DNA of 64,000 nucleotides, taken from assembly GCA_944323825.1 (NCBI GenBank), contig CALUTY010000003.1:62001-126000 (forward strand), in the 5' to 3' direction. Below the pieces are notes generated by a model. The model worked only from the letters and a program-made list of their open reading frames with translations. It was not told the origin of the DNA and searched no databases. Below are positions 58,516 through 64,000 of this stretch, one piece after another; position 1 is the first letter of the stretch; every line of letters starts with the position of its first letter. The DNA comes from an uncultured Bacteroidales bacterium (GTDB lineage: Bacteria; Bacteroidota; Bacteroidia; Bacteroidales; UBA932). The position numbers and the translations under genes were made by a program.

Positions 58516-59511
58516 ATGCCGAGATTTTTGCGATATTTGTCAGCGGTGGCTGTATTTGCGGTCATCAGTGTCGTCAGTGCCAATGCCCAGTTCAAGGAGG
58601 AGGCATTCACACAGACATACAATGACACGAGTGCCACATCCACTGCCGCGGCGGACACGGCCGACAAGATGTTCTCGTTCAAGGAGCTTTTCGGAGGGCT
58701 TGCCCATAAGCAGGATCTCAGGATAGGCACTATGCTCGGAGGCTCCATATTCATGCCTGGAGCATCACAGATATACAACAGGCAATACTGGAAACTTCCG
58801 ATAATATATGGAGGAATCGGGGCCCTTGCCGGAACGGGCGGCTATTATCTGCACCGATACAATGTTTCGAAAAAAAATTATGAGGCCGCCCTCGCCAATA
58901 TCCCTGAATTCGCCACGGATGTGGTCATATCTCCCGGAATAGACTACCGGTCCAAGCAGCTCGGGACATGGATGATGGTCGGGGCGGGGCTCATCTACTG
59001 GGGAGCACTGCTGGACGGGGCCATAAACTACAAGCCGACTGAACATCCGCATCCCGGAAGGGCTACAGTGTACTCGCTGCTCCTGCCCGGGTTAGGCCAG
59101 GCATACAACGGGGAATACTGGAAAATACCGATATACTGGGGCTGTCTGATAGGATCCGTACACTATTTCTACACTAACAATATCAACTATCAGAGGTTCA
59201 AACGCATACATAACGAGGCCACATTGGATCCGAACTATTCGGGACCGATCTCCGCCGAGACTGCGGTATGGTACAGGGATGTATACCGGCGATACAGGGA
59301 CTATTCAGTGGTCGCCATTGCCCTGTTCTATCTGCTGCAGGTCATAGATGCCAATGTCTTTGCCTATATGCACGACTTCGAAGTGACAGATGACATCAGC
59401 ATGAACATTGAACCGGCAATAATAGCCCCGAACAATGCGTACGCGATGCAGATGACGCCCGCAATGGGGGTAAGCAACACGGTAGGCATCCGTCTGGGTG
59501 TCAGATTCTGA
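58516..59511 (+). CDS. DUF5683-family membrane protein
   Basis: A 331-residue exported membrane protein (signal peptide about 1-24, VISVVSANA). Two related hydrophobic repeats, GGSIFMPGASQIYNRQYWKLP (about 75-95, split here as the first 20 residues matter) and LLLPGLGQAYNGEYWKIPIY, give the PGxGQxYNxxYWK pattern of DUF5683, each followed by membrane helices. Always found after parB in many Bacteroidota; its role is unknown, perhaps in the envelope or cell wall given the transglycosylase gene that follows. Eight bases after parB, so in the same operon. Confidence 0.85.
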   Translation: MPRFLRYLSAVAVFAVISVVSANAQFKEEAFTQTYNDTSATSTAAADTADKMFSFKELFGGLAHKQDLRIGTMLGGSIFMPGASQIYNRQYWKLPIIYGGIGALAGTGGYYLHRYNVSKKNYEAALANIPEFATDVVISPGIDYRSKQLGTWMMVGAGLIYWGALLDGAINYKPTEHPHPGRATVYSLLLPGLGQAYNGEYWKIPIYWGCLIGSVHYFYTNNINYQRFKRIHNEATLDPNYSGPISAETAVWYRDVYRRYRDYSVVAIALFYLLQVIDANVFAYMHDFEVTDDISMNIEPAIIAPNNAYAMQMTPAMGVSNTVGIRLGVRF

Positions 59512-59549
59512 CCTTTTTCCTTACCTTGACCAGAATCAGAGAAAGCAAA

Positions 59550-61226
59550 ATGAAATTTACAGGATTAAGAATGCTCGCCGCCGCAGCCATGATTTCCGCC
59601 TTCACTGCGCCGGCAACGGAAGCCTGGGGGAGCACCAGGCAGGACAGGGAGCGGAAAACGAAGATATACCTGCAGAAAGAAAACAGGAAACTTGTAGCTG
59701 TGATTGACTCACTGCAGGCCGAACTGTCCCGATATCAGAGTGAAATGCGCAGGAATGACAGCATTGCAGACGAAATCATGGACCTCTACGACGAGAATGA
59801 GGGCAAGAGCGCGGCAGGACTCAATCCGGAGGACTATACACAGGATGTGACAGACAGCCTGCTCAACATCTGGTATCTCCAGCAGCAGATCAGCGCAAGG
59901 GAAGTGCCGGACTATGACATGGACACCATGAAATTCGAATCCAATGTGCCGGACGAAGTGTACATCAGCCGTCTGAAGGCAATGAACTCATTCATCGCCC
60001 TTCCGTACAACGACGTGGTGAAAAAATACATCATCCTCTACTCTGAAAAGATGCCCGAGACAATGCCTAAGATTCTTGGGCTATGTAACTGGTACATGCC
60101 GATATTCGAGGAAATCTTCAATGAGCACGACGTGCCAGAGGAACTGAAGGCAATGGCCGTGATAGAATCAGCCATGAATCCGACCGCCGTTTCAAGGGCC
60201 GGGGCCAAAGGCATGTGGCAGTTCATGTACAGCACGGCAAAGATATACGGCCTGCACATCGACTCATTTGTGGATGAAAGGCTCGACCCTGTGAAATCCG
60301 CCCATGCCGCAGCTGAATACCTGAAAGACTCTTACAGGATATTCGGAGACTGGAACCTTGCGATAGCCTCCTACAACTGCGGGGCAGGCAATGTCAACCG
60401 TGCCATCAGAAGAAGCGGGGGCAAAAGAAACTTCTGGGACATATATCCGTATCTTCCTCGGGAAACAAGGGGCTATGTCCCGGCATTTGTGGGCGCCCTC
60501 TACACCATGACATACTACAAGGAACACGGCATAGTGCCGCAGGCCATAGAAATGCCAGCCCATGTTGACACGTTCCATGTCAGCAAGATGCTGCATTTCA
60601 AACAGGTGAGTGCCCTCACAGGAGTTCCGGAGCAGGATCTGAAAAATCTGAACCCCCAGTACAGACATGAAATCATACCGGGCAATGAAAGGGACTACAT
60701 ACTCAGGATTCCGTTCACTTATGCCAACGCATTCATAGACAATGAAGATTCCCTGTACACATATAAAGCCGATGAATATTTCAATCCCGTAGTCATCAAG
60801 AAAATCAAGGACGGCGGGGACGGAGAACGGATCATCCACCGCGTAAGAAGCGGCGAGGTCCTGGGCCGGATAGCCATCAGGTACCATGTAAGCGTCAGCC
60901 AGATAAAACGCTGGAACAATCTTAGAAGCGACAACATACGGATAGGCCAGAGACTCGTCATCTATCGGGGAGGAAATGCACCGGCGGCATCGGCAGCCGC
61001 ATCCTCCGCCAAATCCGCGTCAGCCCAGGCAGCGAAACCGTCCTCAACGAAAAGCAGCGTGGACAAGAACGCAGAATACACCATATATGTGGTAAAAAGC
61101 GGAGATTCGCTGTACAACATCGCCAAGAACTATCCTGGAGTCAGTGCCCAGAACATCATGGATTTCAACGGCATCAGCAGCAAGATCAAGCCGGGGATGA
61201 AGATCAGGATCCCGAAACTGCGCTGA
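59550..61226 (+). CDS. Membrane-bound lytic transglycosylase (MltD-like) with two LysM domains
   Basis: A 558-residue exported enzyme that cleaves peptidoglycan glycan strands. I use ATG 59550 (MKFTGLRMLAAAAMISAF), which gives a signal peptide; the frame opens with a TTG. A short coiled-coil-like segment (about 30-75) precedes the SLT domain (about 195-330), with the catalytic Glu in AVIESAMNPTAVS, then GAKGMWQFMYSTAKIYGL and AIASYNCGAGNVNRAI. Two LysM domains follow (about 435-480: HRVRSGEVLGRIAIRYHVSV; about 510-556: YVVKSGDSLYNIAKNYPGVS), joined by an Ala/Ser/Lys-rich linker. Last gene of the parA operon here; its stop lies 6 bases from the convergent gene's stop. Confidence 0.94.
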   Translation: MKFTGLRMLAAAAMISAFTAPATEAWGSTRQDRERKTKIYLQKENRKLVAVIDSLQAELSRYQSEMRRNDSIADEIMDLYDENEGKSAAGLNPEDYTQDVTDSLLNIWYLQQQISAREVPDYDMDTMKFESNVPDEVYISRLKAMNSFIALPYNDVVKKYIILYSEKMPETMPKILGLCNWYMPIFEEIFNEHDVPEELKAMAVIESAMNPTAVSRAGAKGMWQFMYSTAKIYGLHIDSFVDERLDPVKSAHAAAEYLKDSYRIFGDWNLAIASYNCGAGNVNRAIRRSGGKRNFWDIYPYLPRETRGYVPAFVGALYTMTYYKEHGIVPQAIEMPAHVDTFHVSKMLHFKQVSALTGVPEQDLKNLNPQYRHEIIPGNERDYILRIPFTYANAFIDNEDSLYTYKADEYFNPVVIKKIKDGGDGERIIHRVRSGEVLGRIAIRYHVSVSQIKRWNNLRSDNIRIGQRLVIYRGGNAPAASAAASSAKSASAQAAKPSSTKSSVDKNAEYTIYVVKSGDSLYNIAKNYPGVSAQNIMDFNGISSKIKPGMKIRIPKLR

Positions 61227-61232
61227 GAAACA

Positions 61233-63212
61233 TCAGATGTCTATCGACAGCTGGAGCTTCACCTCCGCCTTTCCCGGCCGCCCTTCATCAGCGCCGGGAG
61301 ATGCCCACGGACAGTCCTGGAAGGCGGCACGGAGATAGATTCTGCACCATCCGGCACACTTGACACCGGCTGTCAGGGCTGTCCAATAGCCCCGTCCGTA
61401 ATATGCCGGGACATTGAAATTACCCGGAGCATCCCTCTCGTATGCGTAAATGCGGTCGTTCCAGTTGTCCACCCTGAATGCCCCCGCCCTCAGCCAGAGG
61501 GAAAGCGGTCCGGACCTGTAGCCGCCCTCCATATAGGCCAGCAGCCCGAGCCCTTCACAATGCAGGGCGTTCATTCTTACCGCCAGGGCAAATTTCCCTG
61601 AAGAATATTTCACATCCGCCCTGACATCTGTCCGGAACGGTTCACCCCAATTCCTTAACCGCTCCGTCACCCTTATTGCAATACCAGTTTCTGGAGATGC
61701 CTGCCAGTCATAGTCAAAAAGCAGCTTTATCTGGGATGTGGGCCTGTCCGTCCCATATCGTGGCTCAGGAGCATGTGAAACATCAGCTCCGAACACTCCC
61801 CTATGCCCCGGCACTGACGAGCCGAAGCCGGTCTTGCCCGCCAGCTGCACATATTCCCCGGCAGTAAAGACCCCGCTGACGGAAACCGCATACTCATTGG
61901 AGCACCTTGTCCCGCTGCGTACTGCCCCGGACCTTGATGCAGAATAGCCTGCCGGATAATATCTGCCTGAAACAGCCATGTCCAGCCGTTCTCCTATCCG
62001 GAACCTGCTCCCCGCCACCACAGCCACTGCAAGATTTATCACATCGACAGCGACTTCAGAAAACAGCTCTGTCCCCCTTATCACATACCTCATGTCAGCA
62101 GAGCATTTGATGTCGGAAAACATGGCCGCTGACATCAACAGAGAATCCTTTCCCATGCCTGGAAGCATGGTTCCCGACTGGGCGTAACAGGTGACCGAAG
62201 CCTGTCCGTCCTGCCCGAAATACCCTATGTTGACAGCCGGGACCAATGACAGCGGAGCATCCCTGTCCCCGTATATCTGCTCCCTCGTCCCCTCGGCAGC
62301 CAAGAAAGAGGATATCGTGAACCTTCCTGCCGAGAAGTCCGCCGCAAGTCCGCGAAAGGTTCCTTCTCCTGAATATGACCTGTACGGGGATAGCCCGGAA
62401 GGACGCCTTGAATATGACTCCGGAGCAGAAAGCCCGCCCATCGAAAAGCCGCTCCACAAGGCGAGTCCCTGTCCGAAACGGGCATTGAAATCCCCGGCGA
62501 TGACCTTTCCGAGCTTTCCTCTCCCGTAGCAGGTGACATTGAAGGAAGACACCTCGGGAGGGAAAAGCGGATTGCCATAGCCGGTCCTGCCTGTCAGATT
62601 GACTTCGACACGGTCATTTATTTCCAGTCCGTACTTGAATGCATAGCTGTGCTCATATTCCTCCCGCTCCTTTTTCCGTGCCCCATACCGCAGAGTAAGA
62701 GAATTGGATACATACCCGGGAGCATCCGATGATCGCCCCGGAAGGGCATCCGAGTCAAACGAAATGAAATGCGAAAGCGCAGCGGCATACTCCCTGCCGA
62801 AACCGTCCACCGCAGCAAGCTCCGCAAGGGAGAGTATGTCCCCGGACCTGCTCCTGTAGTCCAACAGCGAAGCGACCTGGTACTGGGAGAAAAGACCGCT
62901 GTCCAAAAGTCTGCTGCGTGTCGCCGTATTGATGCATACCGGTGATGCCATAAAGGAATACATCTCCTCCACAAAACTCTCATCAAGATCCTCCGGGTCC
63001 GAAACTCCGGCGATATGCATCATTGCCGCATACGGCTCCGTTTCCGACTGTGCGTATGCGGGACTTCTGCACATTCCCGCCGCCAGCATGACTGCCAAAA
63101 GCCTCAAGACCACGCTCCCCGCACATCCATGCCCCTGCAAAACGGAAATTCCGCCAGACACATCCAGGACAAACCCGTCCGTCGGTCCTTTTCCCTCTTT
63201 CTTCATTTCCAT
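61233..63212 (-). CDS. Helix-hairpin-helix outer-membrane beta-barrel protein
   Basis: A 659-residue exported protein (signal peptide ending near SPAYA, about residue 54, after a long N-region). The mature N-terminus (about 75-150) is helical and includes two helix-hairpin-helix-like units: CINTATRSRLLDSGLFSQYQ, SGDILSLAELAAVDGFGREY. Such ComEA-like units bind DNA or RNA without sequence preference. The remaining 500 residues are alternating beta-strands rich in Tyr/Gly/Arg, ending LQLSIDI, consistent with an outer-membrane barrel. Proteins of this build are widespread in Bacteroidota and often called helix-hairpin-helix proteins; function is not established. DNA handling at the envelope is an inference. 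Convergent with the transglycosylase. Confidence 0.78.
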   Translation of the reverse strand: MEMKKEGKGPTDGFVLDVSGGISVLQGHGCAGSVVLRLLAVMLAAGMCRSPAYAQSETEPYAAMMHIAGVSDPEDLDESFVEEMYSFMASPVCINTATRSRLLDSGLFSQYQVASLLDYRSRSGDILSLAELAAVDGFGREYAAALSHFISFDSDALPGRSSDAPGYVSNSLTLRYGARKKEREEYEHSYAFKYGLEINDRVEVNLTGRTGYGNPLFPPEVSSFNVTCYGRGKLGKVIAGDFNARFGQGLALWSGFSMGGLSAPESYSRRPSGLSPYRSYSGEGTFRGLAADFSAGRFTISSFLAAEGTREQIYGDRDAPLSLVPAVNIGYFGQDGQASVTCYAQSGTMLPGMGKDSLLMSAAMFSDIKCSADMRYVIRGTELFSEVAVDVINLAVAVVAGSRFRIGERLDMAVSGRYYPAGYSASRSGAVRSGTRCSNEYAVSVSGVFTAGEYVQLAGKTGFGSSVPGHRGVFGADVSHAPEPRYGTDRPTSQIKLLFDYDWQASPETGIAIRVTERLRNWGEPFRTDVRADVKYSSGKFALAVRMNALHCEGLGLLAYMEGGYRSGPLSLWLRAGAFRVDNWNDRIYAYERDAPGNFNVPAYYGRGYWTALTAGVKCAGWCRIYLRAAFQDCPWASPGADEGRPGKAEVKLQLSIDI

Positions 63213-63482
63213 ATCCTCCTTCTCATTTCAATCCGTCTCTACATCAGGCAGTCATCCTATCCTTATGTCTGGATCTTCTCCTGCCCGTCATTCAAGTCCG
63301 CTACATACTGCATGATGAAGTGTATCCGCCGTCTTCATTCCCCAGCCATTCCGACCTGGCCAGACCTGCAGCACCAATGTCATCCGGTTCAAAACTACAA
63401 CATTTTCCAGCCGGGAATCTTCCGGAATATGTTGTTTTACTTTTTTATTATAAAACTTTTTCTCTTTTTATATGTTTTATGT

Positions 63483-63490
63483 TATTTTTG
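63483..63490 (+). promoter_or_regulatory. -7 box for hpt
   Basis: TATTTTTG matches TAnnTTTG, 23 bases before ATG 63514. The 270 bases upstream, back to the divergent gene at 63212, hold no other gene. Confidence 0.55.
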
Positions 63491-63513
63491 CGAATTCATA
63501 AAATCAAGACCTG

Positions 63514-64000
63514 ATGGAAAGAGTCAGACTATACGACAAGACATTCAAGACCTTCATCCCTCACGAGAGGATAATGGAAGCCATTGACAGGACTGCTGCA
63601 AAGATAAACGAAGACTTCCGGGGATGTACAGACAACCCTGTGCTGCTCTGCGTGCTGAACGGGTCCATCATGTTCACTGCAGAACTGATGCAGAGGCTCG
63701 AATTCAACTGCGAACTCGTGTCCACCAAGCTCACATCATATCAGGGCACAGGCTCGACAGGCAAGGTGAAGCAGGCAATGGGCCTGACTGCGGACATAGC
63801 AGGGAAACGGGTCATAATCGTCGAAGACATAGTGGACACCGGCAACACCATCGTTGAACTCAAGAAAATACTTGCCGGCCACGGGGCAGCCGAATCCAAG
63901 GTGTGCACTCTCCTCTTCAAGCCGGACTCATACACGAAGGACATCCCCCTCGACTATGTGGCGATGGAGATCCCAAACGACTTCATCGTCGGCTTCGGTC
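63514..64000 (+). CDS. hpt: Hypoxanthine phosphoribosyltransferase (cut at window edge)
   Basis: The first 162 residues of a type I phosphoribosyltransferase for purine salvage, making IMP or GMP from hypoxanthine or guanine and PRPP. Motifs: VLNGSIMFTAELMQRL (the PPi loop), the flexible-loop STKLTSYQGTGSTGKV, the PRPP-binding VIIVEDIVDTGNTI with two acidic residues and the phosphate loop, and VCTLLFKPDSYT followed by VAMEIPNDFIVGFG, which contacts the purine. The full protein should be about 175-180 residues, so roughly 15 are missing beyond the window. Confidence 0.94.
   Translation, partial: MERVRLYDKTFKTFIPHERIMEAIDRTAAKINEDFRGCTDNPVLLCVLNGSIMFTAELMQRLEFNCELVSTKLTSYQGTGSTGKVKQAMGLTADIAGKRVIIVEDIVDTGNTIVELKKILAGHGAAESKVCTLLFKPDSYTKDIPLDYVAMEIPNDFIVGFG

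Overview
The window reads as chromosome from a member of the Bacteroidota, most likely a gut- or host-associated Bacteroidales. Several things point there: a SusC/SusD locus driven by a FecR/ECF-sigma pair, many lipoproteins with signal peptides ending in Cys, a BACON-domain lipoprotein, -7 promoter boxes of the TAnnTTTG type in front of many genes, no obvious Shine-Dalgarno sites, and the parA-parB-DUF5683-MltD order seen in this phylum. A choloylglycine hydrolase, a prolyl tripeptidyl peptidase like PtpA and a host-glycan-type SusCD locus fit an animal gut. I cannot name a genus from the sequence alone.

Layout. 1-3.5 kb is a small eroded accessory patch: two dead DUF4143-type ATPases flank an intact hipBA-like toxin-antitoxin pair with a striking operator candidate. 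3.6-12.4 kb holds a fibronectin-type lipoprotein, then, divergently, a TonB-dependent receptor, a beta-helix lipoprotein, an ACP5-like phosphatase and a pectinesterase-like beta-helix lipoprotein, probably for capture of a phosphorylated or esterified polymer. 12.6-33.7 kb is mostly housekeeping and metabolism: gpsA, arginine deiminase, choloylglycine hydrolase, PtpA-like peptidase, an oxidoreductase, rubredoxin and superoxide dismutase, a MATE pump, serine dehydratase, pyrF with a dipeptidase and a hydrolase, glnS, a BACON lipoprotein and yicC. It is broken by hairpin-rich intergenic repeats and a patch of decayed small genes near 30 kb.

33.7-42.5 kb is a long minus-strand run: holA, an ABC-2 exporter, a 5'-nucleotidase split into two genes, an MFS transporter and a heparinase II/III-like protein. 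42.7-45.6 kb has an RluA-type pseudouridine synthase, an internally deleted Rpn-family gene and a higBA module lying between two diverged copies of a 54-bp T-rich repeat. 45.5-56.7 kb is a complete sigma/anti-sigma/SusC/SusD locus whose two GH18-like proteins have both lost the catalytic motif, so the locus seems to bind and import glycan without making its own enzyme; it ends in a 32-residue lipoprotein. 56.8-64 kb is the chromosome partition and cell-wall cluster (parA, parB, DUF5683, MltD-like transglycosylase), a helix-hairpin-helix outer-membrane protein on the opposite strand, and the start of hpt.

The points most worth a second look are the promoter-carrying intergenic repeat found at 12.5 and 42.6 kb, a hairpin repeat with compensatory base changes at 21.9 and 27.9 kb, the enzyme-free GH18-like SusCD locus, and the receptor/beta-helix/phosphatase locus.
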